The notes below the pieces were generated by a model that saw only the letters and a program-made list of their open reading frames with translations, did no database searches and was not told the DNA's origin. A DNA stretch of 5,415 bases from an uncultured Oscillospiraceae bacterium (GTDB lineage: Bacteria; Bacillota; Clostridia; Oscillospirales; Ruminococcaceae). The stretch covers positions 1 through 5,415 of the forward strand of contig CAKRVU010000101.1 of NCBI GenBank assembly GCA_934408835.1. Direction: 5' to 3'. Made by a program: the position numbers and the translations under genes. Numbering within the stretch: the stretch's first letter is position 1; each line of letters begins with the position of its first letter. Shown piece by piece: positions 1-5,415 of this stretch.

Positions 1-64
1 TTTCCATTGCTTCTCTCGCTTCAGGAACTACCAGGTTGTTTGAGTTATTTGAATTATTCGCCAT
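1..64 (-). CDS. Alpha/beta-type small acid-soluble spore protein (SASP), N-terminal fragment
   Basis: Only the first 21 codons are present; the gene runs off the left edge. The peptide begins MANNSNNSNN and continues LVVPEAREAME. The Asn/Ser-rich lead followed by LVVPEAREA(M/L) is the hallmark N-terminus of alpha/beta-type SASPs. These proteins coat DNA in the forespore and protect it from UV and hydrolytic damage, and they are degraded by the Gpr protease at germination. An AAAGGAAG ribosome binding site (81-74) lies 9 bases before the ATG, which supports this start. A sigma-G-like promoter lies just upstream. The family normally has about 60-95 residues, so most of the gene is outside the window. 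The family call is confident; the paralogue cannot be assigned. Confidence 0.88.
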   Translation of the reverse strand, partial: MANNSNNSNNLVVPEAREAME

Positions 65-73
65 GTTAAAACA

Positions 74-81
74 CTTCCTTT
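74..81 (-). promoter_or_regulatory. Ribosome binding site of the SASP gene
   Basis: AAAGGAAG on the minus strand, 9 bases before the ATG at 64. It confirms that the truncated spore-protein reading frame at the window edge is a genuine gene start. Confidence 0.75.
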
Positions 82-122
82 CGTTTGAAGTTTGTTAGTT
101 TTCGTTTTTGCGTTTGCAATAC

Positions 123-151
123 TAGTATGATCACCTGAACTATAAATATCA
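123..151 (-). promoter_or_regulatory. Candidate forespore (sigma-G-like) promoter of the SASP gene
   Basis: On the minus strand a CATACTA element (129-123) fits the sigma-G -10 pattern CATnnTA. A TGATA element (151-147) sits 17 bases upstream and partly resembles the sigma-G -35 GnATR. The -35 overlaps the TGA stop codon (151-149) of the upstream 184-residue gene. The predicted transcript would have a leader of roughly 50 bases. No TTGACA/TATAAT-type promoter is visible here. SASP genes are typically transcribed by sigma-G, so the context supports the call, but the -35 match is imperfect. Confidence 0.45.
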
Positions 152-703
152 TTGCCAACTTCTGGCGGTTCTAAAATTCAATTCCAATTCTTCAGGAGAT
201 TCTAAAAAAAGAGCAATGGCAGTCAGTGAAAGTAACAAATAAGGCGAAAAATCCTTCGGGTGGAGAAGTGGGACGTCCATCGGTTCAACAGATTTGTGAA
301 AACAATGAAGACTTCTTTGTAATGTAATCATAGAAAAGTCTTCGCCCAAGCTGGAAAAATTCAATGTATCCTTTTCTAACAATCCGCAAGTGATTGCCCG
401 GTATCCTCTTTTGGATAACGCTTCAATTTGGCGCTGATGATTCGAATAGACTAAGACTGGAATGTTAGAATTCAGCAGCTTTAGTTTTGAGACGTCTGCA
501 CGTTCGCGCAAAATGACTAAACAATTGTCAGATGAGATCTTAAGTTTTTGCGTTTCCTCAAATAGCAGCAGGGAGGATGATGGTTTGGTGGAAGATAAAA
601 AATGTTTTCCAAAAAACAAGGTGGAATATCGAAGGCGTAATGCGTCCACCATTTGACTGGAAAATTTTTGATCTCGTCCTTCACCATACAAAATGACTTC
701 CAT
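149..703 (-). CDS. Uncharacterised 184-residue protein
   Basis: I do not recognise a named family. The reading frame starts at ATG 703, with AAAGGGA (719-713) 9 bases upstream, and ends at TGA 151-149. It looks like a soluble alpha/beta protein. There is a short strand at the start (MEVILYGEGRD), a buried strand CLVIL (61-65), then IPVLVYSN (81-88), a helix to about 98, and a conserved-looking core from YRAITCG (101-107) through KDTLNFSS (111-118) and MITLQR (125-130) to VEPMDVPL (139-146). A hydrophobic helix follows (LLLSLTAIALFL, 156-167). That helix is short, so I would not call it a membrane anchor. No signal peptide or catalytic motif is evident. The core reminds me of small conserved clostridial hypothetical proteins, but this is unverified. 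It lies between tyrS and a spore gene, and it appears more AT-rich than tyrS or nadE. A frame-shifted overlapping frame (517-852) is less credible because it lacks a comparable ribosome binding site. Confidence 0.75.
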   Translation of the reverse strand: MEVILYGEGRDQKFSSQMVDALRLRYSTLFFGKHFLSSTKPSSSLLLFEETQKLKISSDNCLVILRERADVSKLKLLNSNIPVLVYSNHQRQIEALSKRGYRAITCGLLEKDTLNFSSLGEDFSMITLQRSLHCFHKSVEPMDVPLLHPKDFSPYLLLSLTAIALFLESPEELELNFRTARSWQ

Positions 704-873
704 TTTCGTCCGTCCCTTTTCAAAACTTTTTCTATTTTAAGAGCAACAAGAATATAGAACTCATCTGTTATTATTTTGTTTTTTTGCGTTTTTATGTGTT
801 TTAAAATCATCAAAAATGCGGACTTTTGAATCAAAAACATTCCTTTTGGCAAGATCCTGCCAATGAGATTTTA
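704..873. other. AT-rich intergenic region upstream of the 184-residue gene
   Basis: This 170-base gap contains a hairpin just after tyrS (863-846), a weak candidate promoter on the minus strand (TTGATT 834-829, 17-base spacer, GATGAT 811-806, about 4 of 6 matches in each box), runs of A on the minus strand, and the ribosome binding site AAAGGGA at 719-713. No RNA gene or protein-coding frame is convincing. The promoter is a guess only; the gap leaves room for an independent promoter of the 184-residue gene. Confidence 0.4.
846..863 (-). terminator. Short hairpin after tyrS, possible weak terminator
   Basis: The arms TTGGCA and TGCCAA pair perfectly around a 6-base loop, starting 10 bases after the tyrS stop codon. 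The stem is short, and what follows on the minus strand is AAGGAATGTTTTTG rather than an immediate U tract. Termination would therefore be inefficient if it happens at all. It may simply be a 3'-end stabilising hairpin. Confidence 0.3.
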
Positions 874-2097
874 TTATGATAGGGATATGCGGTGAAATAT
901 TTTCTTCCCTTTTTTAATTACAACGCCTTTGGTAAGAGAGGCTTTTGTCAACGTGTCGGCGGGATTAGAGATTTTAGTTCCGTCAACGGAAATTCCGCCC
1001 TGTTGAATCAGCCGGCGTGCTTCGCCGTTCGATTTGCAAAGACCTGCCGCGACCAGTGCAGAAAGGATACCAATTTGATCATCGATCAATTGGTCGGTCG
1101 ACAGCTGCGTTTGAGGCATATCTGCGGCGGCGGCGGTAGGAGAAAAGAGCGCCTGAGCGGTTTGTTGCGCCTTTTCGGCTGCAGCTTCGCCATGAACCAT
1201 ACTGGTTACTTGATATGCCAAAATCTCCTTTGCGTGATTCAGTTGACTTCCTTCCCAAGCTTCCATGGATTCAATTTTCTCGATTGGTAAAAAGGTAAGC
1301 AGCTTGAGGCAACGGATTACATCAGCGTCGTCCACGTTGCGGAAGTATTGATAAAACTCATAAGGGGAGCATTTCTCCGGGTCAAGCCAAAGCGCGCCGT
1401 TTTGTGTCTTTCCCATCTTTTTGCCATCGCGCGTTGTCAATAGGGTAAAGGTCATCCCGTATACCTCGGCTCCGTGGATACGTCGCACCAAGTCAATTCC
1501 GCCAAGCATGTTTGACCATTGATCGTCTCCGCCAAGCTCGAGAACGCAATGATAATCTTGATAAAGCTTGAGAAAATCATAGCTTTGCATCAGCATATAA
1601 TTGAATTCCAAAAAGCTTAATCCCCGTTCCAAACGCGACTTGACGCATTCGGCGGTCAGCATTTTATTGACTGAAAAATGGCGACCGATATCGCGCAGAA
1701 AGTCAATATAGTTGAGCTTTAACAGCCAATCTCCGTTTTTGAGCAGTTTGGCTTTGTCGTCTGAAAAATCCAAAAACCGGGACATTTGTTGGCGAAACCG
1801 CTCGGCGTTATACTCAATTGTTTGAGGAGGAAGCATTTGGCGCATATCGGTGCGGTCGGTTGGATCTCCGATCATGGTAGTACCTGTTCCGAGCAAGGCG
1901 ATGGGACGATGCCCGACCCTTTGCAGATGCCGCATGACAATTAACTGCAAAAAATGTCCGACGTGAAGGCTATCTGCCGTTGCGTCGAATCCGATGTAAA
2001 AGGTACAGGGCGGTCCGTCTAACAAAGCTTGAATTTTTTCCGGATGGGTCATTTGTGCAATGAGTCCGCGACGTTTCAATTCTTCAAATATAGTCAT
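874..2097 (-). CDS. tyrS: Tyrosyl-tRNA synthetase
   Basis: Cytoplasmic class I aminoacyl-tRNA synthetase that joins L-tyrosine to tRNA-Tyr using ATP. Length is 407 residues, within the bacterial norm of about 400-425. The Rossmann catalytic domain carries the tyrosine-binding YIGFD segment (Y34, D38) and the HIGH motif as HVGH (45-48). It also has a YMLMQSYD helix whose Y167, Q171 and D174 match the family's tyrosine and amino-group contacts, the GGDDQW segment (189-194), and the KMSKS loop as KMGKT (227-231). The C-terminal S4-like RNA-binding domain is intact at about 345-385 (AGLCKSNGEARRLIQQGG, then SVDG). The start is supported by GAGGA (2111-2107), 9 bases before the ATG. No truncation or missing catalytic residue is seen. 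The leader lacks the T-box motif often found upstream of tyrS in Bacillota. The gene may be transcribed from tal or from an unrecognised promoter in the gap. Confidence 0.97.
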   Translation of the reverse strand: MTIFEELKRRGLIAQMTHPEKIQALLDGPPCTFYIGFDATADSLHVGHFLQLIVMRHLQRVGHRPIALLGTGTTMIGDPTDRTDMRQMLPPQTIEYNAERFRQQMSRFLDFSDDKAKLLKNGDWLLKLNYIDFLRDIGRHFSVNKMLTAECVKSRLERGLSFLEFNYMLMQSYDFLKLYQDYHCVLELGGDDQWSNMLGGIDLVRRIHGAEVYGMTFTLLTTRDGKKMGKTQNGALWLDPEKCSPYEFYQYFRNVDDADVIRCLKLLTFLPIEKIESMEAWEGSQLNHAKEILAYQVTSMVHGEAAAEKAQQTAQALFSPTAAAADMPQTQLSTDQLIDDQIGILSALVAAGLCKSNGEARRLIQQGGISVDGTKISNPADTLTKASLTKGVVIKKGKKIFHRISLS

Positions 2098-2106
2098 GAT
2101 AAATCA

Positions 2107-2111
2107 TCCTC
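2107..2111 (-). promoter_or_regulatory. Ribosome binding site of tyrS
   Basis: GAGGA on the minus strand, with a 9-base spacer to the ATG at 2097. It fixes the start at MTIFEELKRRG, which is the usual TyrRS N-terminus. Confidence 0.75.
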
Positions 2112-2130
2112 GTTTTTGTTTGTGTTCAGT

Positions 2131-2167
2131 GGCAACGGAATCAAGTGACAGAAATGGATTAGTTGCC
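2131..2167 (-). repeat. Imperfect stem-loop in the tyrS leader
   Basis: GGCAAC pairs with GTTGCC (2136-2131 with 2167-2162). Inside this, AATC (2142-2139) pairs with GATT (2160-2157) across a small internal loop, leaving a 14-base apical loop. It ends 33 bases before the tyrS ATG and leaves the ribosome binding site free. It directly abuts the dyad at 2168-2189. It could be a leader structure of the tyrS mRNA; there is no run of U after it, so it is not a terminator. Confidence 0.4.
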
Positions 2168-2189
2168 TGTAATAGAAAGCCCTATTACA
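2168..2189. repeat. Perfect 22-base dyad TGTAATAG-N6-CTATTACA
   Basis: Two 8-base arms, TGTAATAG (2168-2175) and CTATTACA (2182-2189), are exact inverted repeats separated by 6 bases. This size and spacing suit either a dimeric repressor operator or a small RNA hairpin. Its right arm is shared with the longer inverted repeat at 2179-2224, so in RNA the two structures would exclude each other. No regulator is encoded nearby, so the binding partner is unknown. Confidence 0.5.
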
Positions 2190-2224
2190 CAGACGACGCT
2201 ACAGAACAAATCTGTGTAATGGGC
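2179..2224 (-). terminator. Long stem-loop between tal and tyrS, possible tal terminator
   Basis: The arms GCCCATTACACAGA (2224-2211) and TCTGTGTAATAGGGC (2193-2179) form a 14-base-pair stem with one bulged base around a 17-base loop. On the minus strand the stem is followed by TTTCTATT, an interrupted U tract. It begins 30 bases after the tal stop codon, so it is plausible as a partly efficient terminator that lets some transcription reach tyrS. The loop also contains ACAGA (2201-2205), which can pair with TCTGT (2211-2215), giving a further alternative fold. The inverted repeat is certain; the terminator role is an inference. Confidence 0.45.
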
Positions 2225-2253
2225 ATGGTGTTGGTTTTATGAAATGAAATGAT

Positions 2254-2907
2254 TTATTTTCCGAATACTGCAATATAATCTGCCTGGAATTTCTTGATTC
2301 CGGCGTCAGTGAGCGGATGTTTTGTCATCTGTTCAATTACGCTGTAAGGGACAGTGGCGATATGGGCGCCGGCAAGGGCGCATTCTGTGACGTGCATTGT
2401 ATGCCGAATACTCGCCGCAATGATTTCGGTTTTAATATCGTGGATGGCAAAAATTTCTACAATAGATCGAATGAGATCGATTCCGGGTGTTGAAATATCG
2501 TCAAGACGTCCCAAGAAAGGGGAAACATAGGTAGCACCGGCGCGCGCGGCAAGCAGCGCCTGATTTGCTGTAAAAACAAGGGTGACGTTTGTCTTAATTC
2601 CTTCTGCGGAAAGAGCCTTGACCGCTTTTAAACCTTCCGTTGTCATAGGGATTTTTACAATCATATTGGGGTGGATTTTGGCAATTTCCCGTCCTTCTGC
2701 TATCATATCCTCGGCTTGTACCGTGGTTGCTTTGACTTCGCCGGAAATGGGACCGTCTACGATAGAAGTAATCTCTTGAATGACCTCGTTGAAATCACGC
2801 CCTTCTTTCGCAATCAGGGACGGATTTGTGGTGACTCCGCAGATGACTCCCATGTCATTTGCTTTCCGAATATCCGAAACATTGGCTGTATCAATAAAAA
2901 ATTTCAT
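2254..2907 (-). CDS. tal: Small (TalC/MipB-type) transaldolase
   Basis: Class I aldolase of the non-oxidative pentose phosphate pathway. It moves a dihydroxyacetone unit from sedoheptulose 7-phosphate to glyceraldehyde 3-phosphate in the cytosol. The product of 217 residues has the usual length of the short transaldolase/fructose-6-phosphate aldolase family. It starts MKFFIDTA (D6) and has TTNPSL (26-31), the Schiff-base lysine K85 in MIVKIP, NVTLVF (107-112) and [10 protein letters not shown] near the end. Glu in SGEV (about 57) and Phe in SPFLGR (131) match the transaldolase side of the family; E. coli fructose-6-phosphate aldolase has Gln and Tyr at these places. Aldolase activity is therefore less likely. 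An in-frame ATG at 2922 would add five residues, but it overlaps the GGAGGA ribosome binding site, so 2907 is the start. The gene has its own promoter. Confidence 0.95.
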   Translation of the reverse strand: MKFFIDTANVSDIRKANDMGVICGVTTNPSLIAKEGRDFNEVIQEITSIVDGPISGEVKATTVQAEDMIAEGREIAKIHPNMIVKIPMTTEGLKAVKALSAEGIKTNVTLVFTANQALLAARAGATYVSPFLGRLDDISTPGIDLIRSIVEIFAIHDIKTEIIAASIRHTMHVTECALAGAHIATVPYSVIEQMTKHPLTDAGIKKFQADYIAVFGK

Positions 2908-2914
2908 AATAGTA

Positions 2915-2920
2915 TCCTCC
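2915..2920 (-). promoter_or_regulatory. Ribosome binding site that fixes the tal start
   Basis: GGAGGA, 7 bases before the ATG at 2907. Because the in-frame upstream ATG at 2922-2920 overlaps this site, and has no comparable site before it, translation should begin at MKFFIDTA. Confidence 0.85.
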
Positions 2921-2962
2921 AAAACAATAGATTTTTATTTCGCAATAAATTTGTTTGATTCT

Positions 2963-2991
2963 ATTATAACAAAACAACTGGCATTTGGCAA
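2963..2991 (-). promoter_or_regulatory. Sigma-A promoter of tal
   Basis: TTGCCA (2991-2986), a 17-base spacer and a perfect TATAAT (2968-2963). A TG one base before the -10 box gives an extended -10. The start of transcription is expected near 2956, leaving a leader of about 50 bases that is too short for a riboswitch. This is the best promoter in the window, and it makes tal the head of a transcription unit that could include tyrS. Confidence 0.85.
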
Positions 2992-3038
2992 GGATTGGAT
3001 TCCCGTATTGATAAAATGGAGGGACAGAGCTATCAATT

Positions 3039-3434
3039 TTATCTTAGAAACAGAATCTCGTCATATCCCGTTTGCGGGTCATCTTCGGTTCCGAAACGCC
3101 AGTCGGGCAGTTCCTCTATCACAAGTTCGCAGGTAGTATGAATGATACAATCTTCGACTAGGTGTCCTCCGATTACCGATAAGTCTTCTTTCGAAAGGCT
3201 GAGATGGAGGTGACAACGGAGTTCGCTGACAGTCCCTTGCAGCGATACGATTTCGCAGGGTTCAGTGATTTCCCTGATTCTCTTGCCTCCCGCGTCGCGA
3301 AGTCGTCCTGTTAAAATACATCCGACTGCCGATAATACAACGCCGGCTTTGATCTGCTGATCGCGGGCAATCATTTTGATTTCATGCAGCAGATCGTCTC
3401 CTTGGCGCAGCCGTTTGCAATAAATTTGTCCCAA
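3039..3434 (-). CDS. PPC/DUF296-domain protein
   Basis: A single-domain member of the plant-and-prokaryote conserved (PPC, DUF296) family of 131 residues. Bacterial members form trimers and are described as DNA-binding or metal-binding proteins, but their cellular role is mostly unknown. The sequence shows the family's opening RLRQGDDLLHEI (8-19), AGVVLSAVG (30-38), the core HLHLSLS (75-81), GGHL (89-92) and a closing TGYDEILF (122-129). H75, H77 and H91 match the histidines that bind a metal ion in solved family members. No AT-hook or other added domain is present. An in-frame GTG at 3443 would add three residues, but it overlaps the AAGGAG site; TTG at 3434 has an ideal 8-base spacing and is preferred. 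It follows nadE by 39 bases with no promoter visible between, so co-transcription with nadE is likely. No clear terminator follows the TAA. Confidence 0.85.
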   Translation of the reverse strand: MGQIYCKRLRQGDDLLHEIKMIARDQQIKAGVVLSAVGCILTGRLRDAGGKRIREITEPCEIVSLQGTVSELRCHLHLSLSKEDLSVIGGHLVEDCIIHTTCELVIEELPDWRFGTEDDPQTGYDEILFLR

Positions 3435-3442
3435 CGCTAACA

Positions 3443-3448
3443 CTCCTT
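3443..3448 (-). promoter_or_regulatory. Ribosome binding site implying a TTG start
   Basis: AAGGAG on the minus strand. It overlaps the in-frame GTG (3443-3441) but stands 8 bases before an in-frame TTG (3434-3432). The TTG is therefore the likely start codon of the PPC-domain gene. Confidence 0.7.
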
Positions 3449-3473
3449 TTCATTTATTTTGAGTGGTAAAGAG

Positions 3474-5405
3474 TTATGATTCTAATGGGTCGAAAGGGGA
3501 GGATGTTGTTTCGATTTCCTCTAACCAGATGGCGGCGGATAAATCGCTTGGCATTTTCCAGTCTGACCGTGGCGACAGTGAAACAGATCCGACTTTTGGA
3601 CCGTCCGGCAAACAGGAGCGTTTGAATTGCTGCGCAAAAAAGCGTCGGACAAAAACGGTCAATGTGCGTGAAATTTCTTCTTTACTGTATTCGTCGGCAA
3701 ACGCAATTTCAGCCAGATACTTGATTTTTTCAAATGAAAAGCGGAACCGAATGAAGTAATATAAAAAGAAGTCGTGCAGCTGGTAGTCTCCTAATACCTG
3801 CTCTGTCTGTTGAAGCATGGTTCCATCTGGATTAGGGGGCAGCAATTCGGGGGACACTGGGGTGTTTAAAATATCCAAAAGAATGGATTTGACCGGGTCT
3901 GGATATTGATGGGCTATCCATTCCACAAGATAGCGCATCAGGGTTTTCGGGATTCCTGCGTTGACGCCATACATAGAAATCTGATCGCCTCCGTAGGTGG
4001 CAAAGCCCAAAGCCAATTCGGAGAGGTCGCCGGTTCCGACGACAAGACCGCCTTTTTGATTGGCAAGATCCATCAAGATTTGAGTTCGTTCCCGCGCCTG
4101 AGTATTTTCGTATGTGATATCCTTCTTTCTTTCATCCTGATGAATATCCTTAAAATGCTGACGGCAGGCGTCGGTGATATCAATTGTTTGGCTGGTCACG
4201 CCGAGCGCGTCCATCAGTTTTTGCGCGTTGCTTTTGGTGCGGGTGGTTGTTCCAAAGCCGGGCATGGTTACTGCTAGGACGTCCTGTTCCGTTAAACCGA
4301 TCAGCCGAACGGAACGCACCGCTATCAACAGCGCCAAGGTGGAGTCCAGCCCTCCTGAAATTCCAATCACCGGACGAGAGTTTCCGGCATGCTTTAGTCG
4401 TCTTGCCAAGCTCAACGACTGAATTTGGATGATTTCTTTCATCCGTTCATTGCGATTGGAGCTGGGGATGAAGGGTGTTTTGCGAAACGATCGCTGTAGA
4501 CCAGAAAGACGCGGAGGCTGCTTTAAAGAAATCAGTCGGTATGATTGATTGGACGGAAGAAAGGTGTTCATAATTCTGCGATCCGTCATAATCCGTTCCA
4601 AATCCAAATCTTCGGAAATGCAGACGGACGAGAAATCCGTTTGTTCTGCTTCCTTTCGGATTGTGCCATTTTCCGCGATCATGAGATGTCCGCTGTAGAG
4701 GGTGTCGGTTGTGCTTTCGCAAACTCCGGCGGAGGCGTAAAGATAACAGCAATGGGAGGAAAAAGAAACTGATTTTACCAGCAGCTCGCGATAATGTTTT
4801 TTCCCGATGACAGCATTGCTTGCAGACAGGTTGCAAATGAGGTTGGCACCGGCTGCCGCGTGGGTAGAGGAGGGGGGAGAATTGATCCAAAAATCTTCAC
4901 AGATTTCAACAGCGATTTTGGCTTCGCCTAGGGAAAAGATCAAATCAACGCCAATGGGAACTTCTCCAGTGCCGTACTGAACAGAAGTTTGATTCAAAGT
5001 GGAGGCGGGGGAAAACCAGCGAGGTTCATAAAACTCGGTATAACCCGGAATATTGGATTTTGGGACGATTCCTTTGATTTGTCCATCGGACAGAACCAGC
5101 GCGCAGTTGTATAATTTATCTGCAACAGGTACGGGAGCCCCGACGATGGCAGTGATATTTTGATCTTTTGTTGCTTTTGCCAGGTGGATTGCTTCTTGTT
5201 CTACCACCTGCAGCAGCGTTTGCTGGAGAAACAGATCCTGACAGCTGTAGGCAGAAAGGGAAAGCTCGGGGAAGAGAATTAACGCTGTTTCGTTTTTAGC
5301 TGCCTGGTGAATGAGAATTTCCATTTGTTTCCGATTATACCTCGGATTTGCTGCTTGCAGGATGGGGGCTGCTGCTGCAGCGCGGATAAATCCAAACTGT
5401 TCCAT
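3474..5405 (-). CDS. nadE: Glutamine-dependent NAD+ synthetase
   Basis: Catalyses the last step of NAD+ biosynthesis in the cytosol: nicotinic acid adenine dinucleotide, ATP and glutamine give NAD+. Length is 643 residues, typical of the long two-domain form. The N-terminal nitrilase-like glutaminase domain (about 5-275) has the Glu-Lys-Cys triad: E47 in LFPELSLSAY, K116 in PKSNIPGY and C169 in VEICEDFW. It releases ammonia, which is channelled to the C-terminal synthetase domain (about 320-620). That domain has the ATP-pyrophosphatase loop SGGLDST (350-356), YENTQARERTQ (432-442), GTGDLSELALG (457-467) and the closing SDWKMPSDLSAA (614-625). All key residues are present. The start at ATG 5405 is supported by the family-like N-terminus GFIRAAAA. 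Only 10 bases upstream are visible (AAACGAAGAA), with no strong ribosome binding site among them, so the promoter and leader lie outside. The PPC gene follows closely. Confidence 0.96.
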   Translation of the reverse strand: MEQFGFIRAAAAAPILQAANPRYNRKQMEILIHQAAKNETALILFPELSLSAYSCQDLFLQQTLLQVVEQEAIHLAKATKDQNITAIVGAPVPVADKLYNCALVLSDGQIKGIVPKSNIPGYTEFYEPRWFSPASTLNQTSVQYGTGEVPIGVDLIFSLGEAKIAVEICEDFWINSPPSSTHAAAGANLICNLSASNAVIGKKHYRELLVKSVSFSSHCCYLYASAGVCESTTDTLYSGHLMIAENGTIRKEAEQTDFSSVCISEDLDLERIMTDRRIMNTFLPSNQSYRLISLKQPPRLSGLQRSFRKTPFIPSSNRNERMKEIIQIQSLSLARRLKHAGNSRPVIGISGGLDSTLALLIAVRSVRLIGLTEQDVLAVTMPGFGTTTRTKSNAQKLMDALGVTSQTIDITDACRQHFKDIHQDERKKDITYENTQARERTQILMDLANQKGGLVVGTGDLSELALGFATYGGDQISMYGVNAGIPKTLMRYLVEWIAHQYPDPVKSILLDILNTPVSPELLPPNPDGTMLQQTEQVLGDYQLHDFFLYYFIRFRFSFEKIKYLAEIAFADEYSKEEISRTLTVFVRRFFAQQFKRSCLPDGPKVGSVSLSPRSDWKMPSDLSAAIWLEEIETTSSPFDPLES

Positions 5406-5415
5406 TTCTTCGTTT

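Noticed and set aside
517..852. 111-codon frame on the minus strand overlapping the start of the 184-residue gene
   Set aside because: Its sequence is low-complexity and Lys/His/Pro-rich without domain features, it has no good ribosome binding site, and it overlaps a frame with a good site and a coherent protein.
892..1290. Plus-strand frame of 132 codons inside tyrS
   Set aside because: It is the complement of a clearly conserved TyrRS coding sequence; composition is Cys/Arg-rich with no recognisable motif.
2060..2242. Plus-strand 60-codon frame across the tal-tyrS gap
   Set aside because: No ribosome binding site or protein features; it spans the tyrS 5' end and the inverted repeats.
3008..3043. 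AT-rich inverted repeats (GATAAAAT/ATTTTATC and TTGATA/TATCAA) at the end of the PPC gene as a terminator
   Set aside because: The stems are AT-only or nearly so, have a long loop and lack a following U tract, so an intrinsic terminator is not supported.
4447..4890. Minus-strand frame of 147 codons inside nadE
   Set aside because: It lies in a different frame of the conserved glutaminase and linker region of NadE, and its Arg/His/Ser-rich content is typical of a shadow frame.
1..5415. Mobile element, CRISPR array, defence system, tRNA or rRNA
   Set aside because: No transposase or integrase, no regularly spaced repeats, no cloverleaf-like sequence and no defence-type domain is visible; the genes are mostly core housekeeping genes.

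Overview
The window reads as an ordinary chromosomal segment of an endospore-forming member of the Bacillota, most likely class Clostridia. The evidence is the start of an alpha/beta-type small acid-soluble spore protein gene at the left edge, strong purine-rich Shine-Dalgarno sites, a canonical TTGCCA/TATAAT vegetative promoter, and clostridial-looking versions of NadE, transaldolase and TyrRS. Placement below class level (for example near the Ruminococcaceae/Oscillospiraceae) is only an impression.

Every gene I accept lies on the minus strand, so transcription runs from high to low coordinates. In that order they are: nadE (glutamine-dependent NAD+ synthetase, 5405-3474, complete); a small PPC/DUF296-domain protein (3434-3039) that follows after 39 bases and is probably co-transcribed; a small TalC-type transaldolase (2907-2254) with its own clear promoter at 2991-2963; a 156-base gap holding several overlapping inverted repeats; tyrS (tyrosyl-tRNA synthetase, 2097-874); a 170-base AT-rich gap; an unrecognised 184-residue protein (703-149); and the first 21 codons of an ssp gene (64-1), which runs off the window.

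Most of the segment is housekeeping: NAD biosynthesis, the pentose phosphate pathway and tRNA charging, followed by a spore gene. The genes do not form one obvious pathway. The layout suggests at least three transcription units: nadE with the PPC gene, tal (possibly continuing into tyrS), and ssp. The ssp gene has a plausible forespore (sigma-G-like) promoter overlapping the stop codon of the 184-residue gene.

Two start sites deserve attention. The tal start is the second in-frame ATG, because the first overlaps the ribosome binding site. The PPC gene most likely starts at TTG (3434), because the in-frame GTG at 3443 overlaps its ribosome binding site.

I found no mobile element, CRISPR array, tRNA, rRNA or defence system. 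The least explained items are the nested dyad symmetries between tal and tyrS (2131-2224) and the 184-residue protein.
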